From: Condylostoma magnum
Lineage: Eukaryota; Ciliophora; Heterotrichea; Heterotrichida; Condylostomatidae
Length of the DNA stretch: 29,040 bases
NCBI GenBank assembly: GCA_920105805.1
Contig: CAKKTI010000279.1
Coordinates: 1-29,040, forward strand
Direction: 5' to 3'
Below are positions 11,904 to 21,402 of the stretch, piece after piece. Under the pieces are notes generated by a model. The model worked only from the letters and a program-made list of their open reading frames with translations. It searched no databases and had not been told where the DNA came from. Made by a program: the position numbers and the translations under genes. How positions within the stretch are numbered: position 1 is the stretch's first letter; each line of letters begins with the position of its first letter.

Positions 11904-12941
11904 ATGTCAAGAATTCCTTAGGCAAATTCAATGAATCAGCTTGATTATCCTCTAAGATAATCAAGGTAAATTAACACAAATACATCATATTAATCCACAC
12001 AAAATGATTTTCAGTAACCGACCAACTAAATACAAAGATTACTAAATGATAAAGAGAAGCTAAAATTTTAACTATCAGAAGTAAAAAATTACGCTATAAG
12101 AGTAAAAGAGTAAGCTTAAAAGTACTACGATTACTACAATAAAGAAAGCAGTAAGAATTTAAAGCTAACAGAGAAAATTTCTTAATTAGAGCTTTAAAAT
12201 ACAGAATTAAAATATAAAATAAGACACTTGAGTAAACTGAATAGACTAATAAAAGAAAACTACAATAGGGAAGATATTTTAAGCACGGAACCTAATAAAC
12301 CATGCTCTCCTTCCTCTAAGCCAGCAAAATAATAAAAACGTTAGTACCATCATCGCTCTTAAATGGCTTAACAGCTTGACAAGTCTATTAAAACCATGCA
12401 ATTTTATATAAGTTAAGACTCAAATATAAGCTTAATCTGATAAAACAAATTTAAAAGCTGGGGAAGAAACTTGAAAAGGAAATCAACTTAGAGTTCTTTG
12501 AGGGATTTAATACACTTTGTAATAGAGCTTTTAAAATTCTAATAGAAGTCCCTAATGCCTGATAAAAATTTAGAGCTGTATAAATCAGTTACTTTTGAGT
12601 CTGATATATCCCGTCCTGGCAGCAACAACGAGCTTTTCAACCAGTCAAGTATTTTTCGAAGTTCTCCATAGTAAGCCTTTAAGTCCATAAGTTCTCATCA
12701 CTCTCCTAATAGAAACAAAGATTTCATGAAAACAATGGCCGAGAGTGATGAATTACTAGCTACTTTAAACTATCAGAACGGAAGAATTGCAATGCTTAAC
12801 AAATAAATAAGCGATACAATGAGTTCAAGTCGCAAAATGCTTTCAAATAATAGTTTAGCAGACATATAATCCACTTCTTACTAATCCCTTTAACTTATCT
12901 ACTAAGTCTCTAATGCTTGGTTTAGTACACAAAAACAATAA
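11904..12941 (+). CDS. Spliced coiled-coil protein, unknown family
   Basis: Predicted exons 11904-12339, 12375-12547 and 12576-12941 (about 324 aa). The N-terminal 35 residues are polar and Gln/Asn/Ser-rich. A coiled coil follows (L-L-N-D-K-E-K-L-K-F-Q-L-S-E-V-K, then L-T-E-K-I-S-Q-L-E-L-Q-N-T-E-L-K). A Pro/Ser/Lys linker, a second helical stretch rich in Lys and Leu, and a Ser-rich C-terminal part with a short third helix (L-L-A-T-L-N-Y-Q-N-G-R-I-A-M-L) complete it. The three exons lie in changing frames, and both changes are explained by short GT...AG segments. This kind of protein is common among ciliary and basal-body components, but no specific family was recognised. The stop is uncertain: UAR codons occur at 12867, 12882, 12891, 12903 and 12939. 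Confidence 0.6.
12340..12374 (+). other. Predicted 35-nt intron
   Basis: GTTAGT...TTAACAG. Its removal joins the first coiled-coil exon to the frame that encodes the Lys/Leu-rich helical segment. Inferred from frame continuity. Confidence 0.5.
12548..12575 (+). other. Predicted 28-nt intron
   Basis: GTCCCTAATG...TTTAGAG, with a CTAAT element near the 5' side. It returns the reading frame to that of the Ser-rich C-terminal exon. Confidence 0.45.
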
Positions 12942-13056
12942 TTTCTGCCGCGGGAAACCTTGAATTATTCCGTTTCATTTAACATTTTTCTTAATAAAAT
13001 GAAAACGAATATCTGCGCTTAAAAGGCCACTCAAATGACGAAAAGGAAACAAATTA

Positions 13057-13794
13057 ATGTCAACTTTTACATCAAAATTACTAAAAGTAACAGCAGAATT
13101 TGGAGGCGCTACCCTTCTTACAATGGCAGCAGGAATAACTGGAGGATCAGCCCTTTCAGTAGCCTCAGTGTTATTCGTCACAATGGCCGCAACTTCTATG
13201 ATATCCGGCGGCCACTTCAACCCAGCCATTACTATTGGAGTAATGATAAAAGACTTCCTGAGCTGCAAATTCGACATCGGGGATATACTACTGAGACTTA
13301 TTTTTATTGTAGTTTAGATACTCGGAGGATTAATCGGCGCATTATTGGCCTGGGGAATAAGAAACTCTACAATGTACTTACATTATGACGACGATACTGT
13401 AGAGGAGGGCCAAGCCTTACTAGGTGAAGTTGTTTTCACTACTATTTTAGTGTGGGTGTTCTTATCTGCTAAGAAGTATGAGGCATCTACTCCTTTGTTG
13501 TATATGTTTGTTGTAGCTGCTGCTCAGTATGCCGGAATTCAGATTGTGTCTGGAGTTACATCTGGTTTTATTAACTTTGCTATCAGTTTTGGAATCAAGG
13601 CAGTTGACGCTGGTGAACATGGAAGTGATGATTTAGATGATGTATGGATCTATATTCTAGGATCTCTAATCGGAGGAGCTATTGGAGCAGTTTTGTATTG
13701 GGTATTAGAGCTAGGAAAGGCTAAGGCTAAGAGTTCAAGCAAGGGAGAGGGTAAACCTTTGAAGGAAGGCAAGGCTAAACAACAAGCTTCTTAG
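13057..13794 (+). CDS. Aquaporin/MIP-family channel with an atypical second NPA box
   Basis: A 245-aa protein with the six membrane helices and two re-entrant loops of major intrinsic proteins. The first loop is canonical: G-G-H-F-N-P-A-I-T-I-G, about residues 49-59. The second reads S-G-F-I-N-F-A-I-S-F-G: Asn and Ala remain but Pro is Phe, and the selectivity-filter Arg that normally follows is Ser. The channel may therefore pass water poorly or carry another small solute. The C-terminus is Lys/Ser/Gly-rich. One in-frame TAG (13315-13317) is read as Gln within helix 3. All four Trp codons are TGG, unlike neighbouring genes. The ATG at 13057 begins the first helix; an upstream ATG at 13035 is in another frame. 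The stop is TAG at 13792-13794. A role in cell or contractile-vacuole water balance would be typical, but that is inference. Confidence 0.88.
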
Positions 13795-14217
13795 TTTATT
13801 AATTATACTTAAATTTAATCGCGGCTTTTGGATAGGTGATTAGTTTTGAATGGTTAAAGGAATTGTTGTTGATTTTTAGGGTTGAAATATGCGTTTCTTA
13901 TTTTAAAGGTCTATTCTTATTTAGTTTATTTAAATTCTAGCATAATTTGAGCTTTTTCGAAATTTAAGATTGTCCAACTGTTCTATTATACATGTGAACT
14001 AGTATTAATATAAGAGGTTAGAATAATAAAGCTGAGTTTACTTTATATATTTTTCTACTATTTTATAGAGTTTTATTCAACATTAGATTTTGAGAGAACA
14101 AAATCAGATTTTAGTACAAGAACATACTGAATATTTACCCCCTTAATGCAGATCAAATTATTAATTCACATTCTAAGTAATAAACCTTTACAAATATATA
14201 CTAATCAATAAATTAAG
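13795..14217. other. Convergent intergenic region, no gene seen
   Basis: About 420 AT-rich bases between the ends of the aquaporin (plus) and FHA-RING (minus) genes. The FHA-RING frame stays open a little further (UAR codons at 14218-14220 and 14188-14190), so its C-terminus may extend into this stretch. No RNA gene or clear repeat was found. Confidence 0.4.
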
Positions 14218-15399
14218 CTAATTTCCAAATCGATAAATTTGATTATTTAATTGATTTTGGCTTTAAAGCCTACTATTATTAAATCTTGGCCTTTCTTGTC
14301 TTTATAATGCCTCCATTAATTCAGATTCACGATTATTTCCTTAATTCAAATTTCTCCTAAAATCAACGATTTATCCTAAATTTCTCCTGGAATCAACAAC
14401 CGGTGGCGGGTTTTGTTATATAGGCACTTAATTTCTTTATATAGGCACTTAATTTCTTTATAGAAGTCCTTCATATCTTTATATAAGCACCTAATTCCTT
14501 TATATAGGTCTGTCATATCTTTATATAGGCGCTTCCATTTGAAGAAATTGATTTTGCGGTAATCTATAATTATAAATATCATCATCACTAGAATCTGAGG
14601 AATCATAAATCCTTCTTTATGGTATTTATGAATTTTGAGGAGGATTTGAGCCAATTTAAGGAAAAGAATCTAAATTAAGATGCTGTGAATTATCTTGATC
14701 GAAAAAGCCTGGCCTTATTATATTTATATCCTATTAAAATTTAGGCTCTTTCTTATATTATTGAATCTGAGTCTTCTTAAGAGCTTATTTCGGATTCATT
14801 TTATATCACGTATCTATGATAAACTTTATTCTATGATTCTTTATAGCTTAATCCACTCTTTTTCTACATACAGGGCATTCTTATTTTTATTTTAGTCACT
14901 GATAGATGCAATGTGAACAAAATATATGAAGACAGTCTACAAGAGTTATAGGATCATAATATATTGATTAACAAATCGAGCAATTAAACTCTTATATAAT
15001 CAATTCACTCAGCTTAGATTAACTTTCTTACTTTTATTAAGTTTACTAACTTTGCTAAATTTATTAAATTTGCTTAGATAATACAGATTAAATTAAAAGT
15101 TTCTTCTATTTTCTTACTGATCCAAAATCAAAAGCTGCTACTTAATCCAGCTACAAACTCTGTTAGCCTGATACCTGTTAATCATCAACTTTATATCTTC
15201 CGTTATACTCTATTTATATAACTAAAGGATTTTTACTGGTAATCCTAATGCTTAGCTTCTTTATTATCTCCTTTACTCTAATATGAGCATTATTTTGCCT
15301 TCCAATTTCAATCAAGGTTGTATTTTATCTGATAGGATACTCTATATTCTTAATTCCTTGTATCTTTAAGATCCCAATAATGGCTTAGTTGTTATCCAT
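14218..15399 (-). CDS. FHA-RING E3 ubiquitin ligase (CHFR/RNF8/Dma-like architecture)
   Basis: About 393 aa. Residues about 8-105 look like a diverged FHA domain: L-I-E-I-G-R-Q-N-N at 29-37 carries the Gly-Arg that begins FHA loops, and N-G-R-Y-K-V-D-D with later F-D-F-G fits the distal strands. The Ser-x2-His pair of typical phosphothreonine binders is not obvious. A Gln-rich linker follows. Residues 140-178 are a complete C3HC4 RING: C140, C143, C156, H158, C161, C164, C175, C178. Its conserved Trp168 is encoded by TGA. The C-terminal half is disordered, with an acidic D-S-S-D-S-S-D-D-D run and heptad repeats around P-I-Q-R-N-Q-V. FHA-RING proteins act as mitotic-checkpoint or DNA-damage ligases. 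This is the last of four consecutive minus-strand genes, 38 bases after its upstream neighbour. Confidence 0.78.
14415..14535 (-). repeat. Tandem repeat of about 21 bp, roughly six units, coding
   Basis: Units similar to TATATAGGCACTTAATTTCT recur every 21 bases on the plus strand and encode a seven-residue repeat P-I-Q-R-N-Q-V on the minus strand. Units vary by a few bases. It lies inside the disordered C-terminal half of the FHA-RING protein and may vary in copy number. Confidence 0.75.
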
Positions 15400-15437
15400 A
15401 TTTCAATACTTTATAGAAGCTAAACTAAAAATATTTA

Positions 15438-15953
15438 CTATGTATTTTAAAACTCAGATTAGTGTAACTACGTATTGTCAATTAGATGTCCATCATTTTC
15501 TATAGGAACAAACTCTATAACTTATAGATTTCATTATTTATAAGTAAAGAATTTAAGTTTGGCAAGTTATAAGGATTGTTAATTAATATTCCATGTTGAT
15601 ACTTATAAAGCTATTTGTGATAGTTATATAGTTTTACTAGAAATTGATTATTATATTAGCCCTTATCAAAAGTTACCAATAGTTTCCCAGCAGGGAGTTA
15701 CAATTATTAATCTTCATACTTTTAATATACTTTTAGTTGAGAAAGAAAATCCAGAATTTAAATTTAGTACAAAAGCATTTATAATTTTACTTTTTCCAAA
15801 GGTATAACAACTTTTTGAATTATTATAAACCTTAGATTTTATAGTTGTATGGAAAAATTTACTTTTTATAAAATATCACAGCATTTTAGTTATTTTAAAT
15901 ATAGAATAAAATTAATTATATACTAAATGATATAGCATATATTTATTTCCCAT
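15438..15953 (-). CDS. Unknown protein with N-myristoylation-type start (171 aa)
   Basis: A single frame starting M-G-N-K-Y. The Gly2-Asn-Lys context is compatible with N-myristoylation, though not proof of it. The protein is aromatic- and Lys-rich in its first 50 residues. A beta-rich stretch with repeated Trp follows (S-I-L-K-V-W-R-L-I-I-V, S-T-W-N-I-N-Q-Q-S, Y-K-Q-W-N-L-Q-V-I-E-F). It ends N-T before a tandem TAG-TAA. This frame is preferred over the other open frames on both strands because of its composition and tandem terminators. It lies 38 bases upstream of the FHA-RING ATG. No family was recognised. Confidence 0.5.
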
Positions 15954-16219
15954 TGTACTAAAGGGTAACTGAGCCACAAAATAATTAAACTTATTAAAAT
16001 ACTTTCATTTTTATGCTCTTACAAAAATAAAATACTGGTAAAGTAGATTTAAATCATTATATCATTTATCAATAATATAATGCCTCTACTATTTTGTATA
16101 AATCATTTTTCCAATAACAAACATCAAAAATCGTCTAAAATATTTTAAAATCTTACTAATATCATACTTAATCTAATTCTAAATATGTAATAAATATTTT
16201 TATTAATATAACCTCATAA
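15954..16219. other. Intergenic stretch, no gene seen
   Basis: AT-rich spacer of about 266 bases between two minus-strand genes. All frames are open under the altered code, so openness is not evidence of coding, and none has convincing composition. Confidence 0.35.
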
Positions 16220-17978
16220 TTATAAGTCAATGGAACATGTTAATCTTCTAGTTTCAAATGGAGTTCCCATTAAATTTTATAAAAATAGCACTGAAAAAGA
16301 TCATACTGTTTAATATACCAATTGATAAAAGTACGGTGTGGTTTCTGTCTCCAATAATACATCATATAATTTCATAATAGAGTAAACAAGTACTCATAAA
16401 ATATTACAATTTTAATATGGAAAGACAGTACATAACAAAACACTACTTAACTTTAACTCTGATTTAATATATAAAATAGTCTCTGTTGATCTAGCACAAG
16501 ACTAACAGGTGAAGTATTTCATTCTGCACAAATTCTTTATAATTCTTCTGTAAAGGAATCACTAAAATCATTAAAGTACTTTGAAAATCGAATCTGGCTT
16601 TAAAATACGTTGTAATTGTAGCGATTTGGATACTAAGATTTCTCAAAAATAAAAAAATGAGTTTGGTTAATACTTAAAGTAGCCTTTAAAACTTTGAATT
16701 AGTTCTTTTTACTACTTTTTAATGTATCTTCAATCAATTATTAATTAAGATTTCCAATAATAGCTTTTATAGTAAATTTAGATCCTTTTACTTATTATTC
16801 TGGTATTATCTCGTATAAAATTTAACAAAATCCTTAAACATCGTAGCAGATACCTATAATGACTGCTTTTTAGTTATAATACTATAAAATGAGTTCTTCT
16901 TTGATTAATTATTTCACCTCACTTGCCGATTTTTCATTTATCATCAGTCTGCTTTAGAAAAATTTTAAGGTAGTATCACTAGATTAATGCATTACAAAAA
17001 ATACTTGATTTATAATATAAGGATTATTCAATAAGCATACTGGCTACCATCTCCTGTATATTTGTGATGTTACAAATGTGTAAATTTAGCTAACATCTGC
17101 TTGTTTTACTATGAAATTTTCTGATTCTAATGAGGGAGTACTAGGAGATTAAGGAGAATAAGGGACCCTCTTTTAGACTTTTTCACGTTCCCCACAAGGC
17201 CAAGACCAATTATTCCCCATATTATTACTATATGGATTAAATCAAATGTTATAATATTGGTAAAAAGTTAATTAGTACTGCTTATTATTAGTACCATACG
17301 TATTTAAATCTATTACTTGTAAAATGTTTACTAAAATATAGAGCATGATGAGCAATTACACTTAATTTCTGAGCCAACCCTTAAATACATGTTATCTAAA
17401 TCAACACTGCTTTGTTCATTATAACTATTTTACCCAATAACAACTCTTCTGAACTCTTCACTTGAACTTCATGTAAAATCTTGTTATATAATAGAAGCTC
17501 TTACACTCTATATATTATCTTTCGTTTCCTCTGCAATATCACTAAATGATATAGTTTATTAATTGTTCAAATATTTATAAATATTAATAGGATTGGTAGC
17601 TACCTCCTCTGATATTTCCTCATAGCTTGTTTCAGTATTGTAAGTAGGATTTGTAGAGTTAGGCAAGGTAACTATTTTTATTTCTTTTATTCAAGGATTT
17701 TACAGCTTTTTAGGTGAGATTGATCAATTTTATACTTCAGCTTAAATCAAAGGTTTTATTAGCAAATCATTTGATTTTACTACATATTCTTATTAGTATA
17801 AATCTAATAATTCCTTACATGCTTTAATCTCATAATAGTTAATTCTTGTTGGGTGTTAAACATCAGTAGGTCGTTATATAGGCTTTTAAGTGCATGCATA
17901 GTAATTTCTTATAGGTCTTTCTTTGCTATGAAAGAATCTACCTCTTCTTCTCCCTCTATGTTAAAATCTACCTCTCAT
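16220..17978 (-). CDS. Unknown protein with Arg/Gly-rich N-terminus, spliced (about 567 aa)
   Basis: Predicted exons 17978-17360, 17330-16507 and 16480-16220. The protein begins M-R-G-R-F-Q-H-R-G-R-R-R-G-R, an RG/RGG-like basic leader of the sort found in RNA-binding or nucleolar proteins. A compact, well-mixed region follows, with P-T-R-I-N-Y-Y-E-I-K-A-C-K-E-L-L-D-L-Y at about residues 45-63 and later W-S-W-P-C-G-E-R-E-K-V. The arrangement weakly recalls small-RNA pathway proteins (RG-rich start, large globular body), but I see no PAZ or PIWI motif, so this is not asserted. Exon 1 (206 codons) and exon 2 (275 codons) are strongly gene-like; the last exon is less certain. The start lies 19 bases after the stop of the upstream gene. 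The stop is TAA at 16222-16220, with TGA two codons later. Confidence 0.6.
16481..16506 (-). other. Predicted 26-nt intron
   Basis: Minus-strand GTTAGT...CAACAGAG. A shorter 20-nt choice inside it (16483-16502) also restores frame. The exact borders are uncertain. Confidence 0.35.
17331..17359 (-). other. Predicted 29-nt intron
   Basis: Minus-strand GTAATTGC...ATTTTAG. It splits a codon after its first base and joins two strongly gene-like frames (..V-G-S-E-I-K | L-N-I-L-Q-V-I-D..). One of the better supported introns here. Confidence 0.6.
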
Positions 17979-17997
17979 GAATTAACAAAAATTATTA

Positions 17998-18897
17998 TTA
18001 TACTGCTCTAGATACTAAATACAGATTTTTAGTAAGGTGATGTTTGTTTAGAATACTTGATGATCTGATCTCATTGCTTCTCTCTCTTGTTAGAAGTGGT
18101 GAAATTGATCTAAGTTGTTTACTAGTTGTATGCTAAAATTGCTTAGGCTTTTATTTAATTAACCTTCTTTAAGATTTGAACTAAATTGGTTTGAATTATC
18201 TTTATTTTAGGCTAGGAAGTTGATTGGGTGAATTGATCTAAGTTTATCTACTTACTATGTTTTGTTAATGTTTTACAGTGATTTTATCATCCTAGAAATT
18301 ATTTTTGAAGTCAGTTTTGATAAGTTTATTTAAATCATACTTCAATTCTCCTTGTATTTATGCTTAATAGCTAGTTACCTTCGTCACTAAATCAAAAATT
18401 GTTCCATTTCTGTAAATTTTAGCTTGATATTTGTTATTAGAAGGTTTACATAACCCATCTACTCTTTAATCACTGAATAAATCTTACATTCTTTACATCT
18501 CTCATCCAATTCTCTATAATTCCATAAAAAGATTTCTATTTTCTCTCTAATTTACTTTATATTTAACAAACTAACATAATTCTTACATCAATAGTATCAA
18601 CAAAGGCATTGAAAGTTACAAATTTTGCCTTTGTCCTTTAGTTCTAAGGATCAATCATCAAATAATATCTTTCTACCTCCATATTAATGCTACTAATTAT
18701 TGGCTTGTTTTAATTACTTTTAACTAAAGGTACACAATCAATACTATAACTAGGTATTTCTTATGAATGATTATTAAAATAATCTAAAACTAGTATTTAG
18801 AGGAGTTTTCAGAAATTTTGTCATAAGGATTATATTAAATATTTTTGTTATAAAGTTAATTTACACTTACAGACTAATAAAAATCTAATTTAGTCAT
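17998..18897 (-). CDS. Unknown spliced basic protein (about 272 aa)
   Basis: Predicted exons 18897-18791, 18749-18587 and 18546-17998. It starts M-T-K-L-D-F-Y-Q-S-V. The middle contains M-E-V-E-R-Y-Y-L-M-I-D-P-Q-N and F-V-T-F-N-A-F-V-D-T-I-D, then a helical, Met/Gln-rich stretch. The last 90 residues are basic and Ser-rich, suggesting a disordered nucleic-acid- or microtubule-binding tail. It ends at three consecutive TAA codons (18000-17992), and the next gene's ATG is at 17978. In this frame no TGA occurs for well over 80 bases beyond, so UAA must be the terminator. It is divergent from the CFAP97 gene (94 bp between start codons). No family was recognised. Confidence 0.6.
18547..18586 (-). 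other. Predicted 40-nt intron
   Basis: Minus-strand GTAAGAATTATG...AAATTAG, with a strong GTAAG 5' site. It joins F-V-D-T-I-D to the following R-E-N-R-N-L-F frame at a codon boundary. Confidence 0.55.
18750..18790 (-). other. Predicted 41-nt intron
   Basis: Minus-strand GTTTTAG...ATACCTAG. It restores frame between the first 36 residues and the Y-S-I-D-C-V-P-L segment. The 3' border is chosen by frame and has competitors. Confidence 0.45.
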
Positions 18898-18990
18898 AGC
18901 AATTAGCAGGAATACCTTGCCTTCTTACAAACTATATTACAACAATTTATATTACTATAAACATTTAATAATATAACCGAAAAATTGCCA

Positions 18991-19551
18991 ATGTGGAAAG
19001 CTAGCAGTAAGAAAATCTTAGAGTTTGATAGAATAAGAGAACATTCACTACATAAATAAAGGTTAAAATCAGTTAGATCAAGAATAGATAATAGAACTCC
19101 AACCTATAGAGCTCATGTATTCAAAAAATCCAAAAGGCAAAAGTCTAAGTAAGACAGGGAATACGAAATTTAACAGTAAAATGTAAATCTACTGTAGAAA
19201 ATCATGAAAATAGACTTCACTCCTTCAAAAATTAAAAGAACACCTTCTCACGGATCACTCAACAGAAAAATTAGACATGAGTTTCTATACAGAGTAAATA
19301 ATGATAACTAAAACATTATAAGAAAATTAGAAAACACAAAGCCTAATATAAAAGCAGAGACCTTAAGAAAACATTCAATTTAGTACTAGTATTTATCAAA
19401 ATAAATATCTAGCAATTCAGGTAGAGTTCCTAGTCATATCACATATTCAGCCAATACTTCAGTACATCACCCCAAGAAAAGCATTTATAGCAGTTAAGGT
19501 TCTATTCGCAGAAGACCAAGAAGTGCTGATTTACGTAGTAAATATTTGTAA
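18991..19551 (+). CDS. CFAP97: CFAP97/Hemingway-family ciliary protein
   Basis: A 186-aa basic protein. Residues about 18-75 match the KIAA1430/CFAP97 domain: a start around H-S-L-H-K-Q-R-L-K-S-V, then R-I-D-N-R-T-P-T-Y, a Lys-rich helix ending R-E-Y-E-I, and the family-typical N-x-L-L-x-K-I-M-K-I. These proteins are found at the axoneme or basal body and are required for motile cilia, which suits a ciliate. The C-terminal half is Ser/Lys/Arg-rich and low in structure. The start is the first ATG; the gene is divergent from the minus-strand unknown at 18897. The stop is taken as TAA at 19549, with another TAA three codons later; RRP1 starts at 19601. The symbol is given at family level. Confidence 0.72.
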
Positions 19552-19600
19552 TACTCATAAATTTTAATAGATTTAAGTACTTTATTAAAATTTGCCATTT

Positions 19601-20848
19601 ATGTCGGAGTATAAGCAATTCGGCAAATTTTTATCTCATACTGATAACAAAGTCAGAGAATAGGCCTAGAAAGATTTAGCCAATTATGTTAAGTCCAATT
19701 CTCTTCCTACAATTGAGTACATTAAAATCTGAAAAGGCCTTTTTTATTGTAAGTATTATACAGGTTTATGAATGGCAGATGGTTAAGAATAGGTAAATGT
19801 ATTCGAAAAAAGCTGTATTGGGATTTTTTAGTCGGTTAATTAAAAGCCTGAGTGAATATCAGTGTTTCTAAAAACTTTTATGTAAGAGTGGAATGGAATC
19901 GATAGGCATAGGTAAAACAAATTTTTGGCATTTGTTACAAGTTATTTTAAAATAATCATCGAATGAGGAGCCTAAAATATTGAACTCTGGAATTCAACCT
20001 TCTGGGAGTTTTTGTAATAAGCACTTTTTAGAGCACAAGGGCTGGCTTTTCACATAGCCGAAGGATTTGTACTAGAAATTTTAGAATTAGAGTATAAAGT
20101 TGCATCGTAGTTGCTAAGGCCGTTTGTTAATTTAATGATTATAGCAAAATTACAGCATGTAACTAATTATATTGGGGATAAGGTCATTAGTAAGTTTTGT
20201 GATAAATTTGCATAGTATAAAGATAATTTGAAGGAATTCAAAGATCAAGAGGATGTAAGGGGACATGTTAAACAAAAGCTAGAGCAAATATACTGTAAGC
20301 TGGAAGGGATACAGTATATTCCCCCAAAAGAAACCAGGCAAAAGAGAAAGAAGAAGAAGAAGAGATCTAAGAGCTAAAAGAACGAATAAAATAATACTTA
20401 GGATCAACAAGAGAAAGTGCAAATGGTAAAGCCATAGAAAATACCTTCAAGAAGACAATAGAGAGAAGCTGAAAAATTACAGAAGGAAATGCTTAAATAA
20501 CAAAAACGAGAAGAAAAAAAGGAGAAAAAGAAAGCTTTAAGACAGCAAAAATTGGAAAATAAATCAAATGAGAATAAATCACCGTCTCCCAAATCTGTCA
20601 AGAAGATTAAATTTAGTAGTGAATTACTATAATAGGACAATAATCCAACCGAAGCAGATTAATAAGCTTTAACTCCTAGTAAATCAAGAAAAGTGAAATT
20701 TAACTTACAAATGAACTGTACTTAGCATTTTAAAAAGAATAAAACGATATCCACTGATTAAATTTCAAGTAGCAGAGATTCCCCGATGCCTAAGCGAAAA
20801 ATATTAAGAACTCCAACACCGGAAAAAAGACGCAGGAAGTCGAAGTAG
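19601..20848 (+). CDS. RRP1: RRP1/Nop52 ribosomal RNA processing protein
   Basis: 415 aa. The N-terminal 220 residues match the Nop52/RRP1 family: F-G-K-F-L-S-H-T-D-N-K-V-R-E at the start, the hallmark I-K-I-W-K-G-L-F-Y-C at about residue 41-50, then G-L-W-M-A-D-G and a helical repeat region (N-K-F-L-A-F-V-T-S-Y-F). Both hallmark Trp residues are TGA codons, the clearest evidence that TGA is Trp. From residue about 245 the protein is a long Lys/Arg/Gln-rich tail with K-K-K-K-R-S-K nuclear-localisation-type runs and S/T-P sites (R-T-P-T-P-E-K-R-R-R-K). The family acts in the nucleolus in late 27S to 25S/5.8S pre-rRNA processing for the large subunit. The stop is TAG at 20846, with TGA five codons further in frame. 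Confidence 0.88.
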
Positions 20849-20916
20849 GTTAGGAATACAATTTGATAAAGAATAACATATTGCTGTTTTTGTATATAAT
20901 TACTTAATATAATAAA

Positions 20917-21351
20917 ATGTCATCGTATATTTTCCCTTAGTTAAAATAGAACCATAAACTAATTCAAAGGAAAGGACATTCTTTCCAGGGAGGTAAGCAA
21001 GATTTCCAGTAAGAAAAGTTGATGAAGGATATAGAATATTAGAATATAAGGATTTAAAGAATGATGGAAAAACAAAAGATTATTTACTTCTATCATAAAT
21101 TCAATAGAAACGAGGAATTTAATGAAAAGGATTTTAGTATATAGCAGATTAAAAGTCAGTTTAACCCAAATTTATCACTTAAGGGAAGAAGCTGATCGAG
21201 AGTCAAGCAACCTGGATTACATAAATAAAGTGTTATAAAATCAATGTCAAAAACTACTAAACCAAATAAAAGAATTATTTTCCAGAAGCATAACATATTC
21301 AAATCATAATCAATTGTATTATAAATATAGCCTTTATGTAAATACTTTTAA
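20917..21351 (+). CDS. Small basic hypothetical protein (about 144 aa)
   Basis: Starts M-S-S-Y-I-F-P-Q-L-K and is rich in Lys, Gln, Phe and Ile. It contains G-H-S-F-Q-G-G-K-Q-D-F and S-L-K-G-R-S-W-S-R-V-K-Q-P-G-L-H-K. No family was recognised. It is in the same reading frame as the next gene, from which it is separated only by UAR codons at 21349, 21382 and 21400; the last sits directly before the next ATG. Either two genes or one fused 643-codon gene is possible. I prefer two because the downstream start looks like a mitochondrial leader. Confidence 0.5.
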
Positions 21352-21402
21352 AAACTGTATATAATACATGGTCAGAATATTTAATTTTCCTATACATATT
21401 AA

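Noticed and set aside
15476-16230. A long plus-strand frame, open under the altered code
   Set aside because: With no obligatory stops every frame stays open. The minus-strand frames here have better composition, an ATG start with M-G-N-K, and tandem stops.
16220-17978. Argonaute/Piwi identity suggested by the RG-rich start
   Set aside because: No PAZ or PIWI catalytic motifs (DDH/DEDH context) were visible, so the gene is left unnamed.
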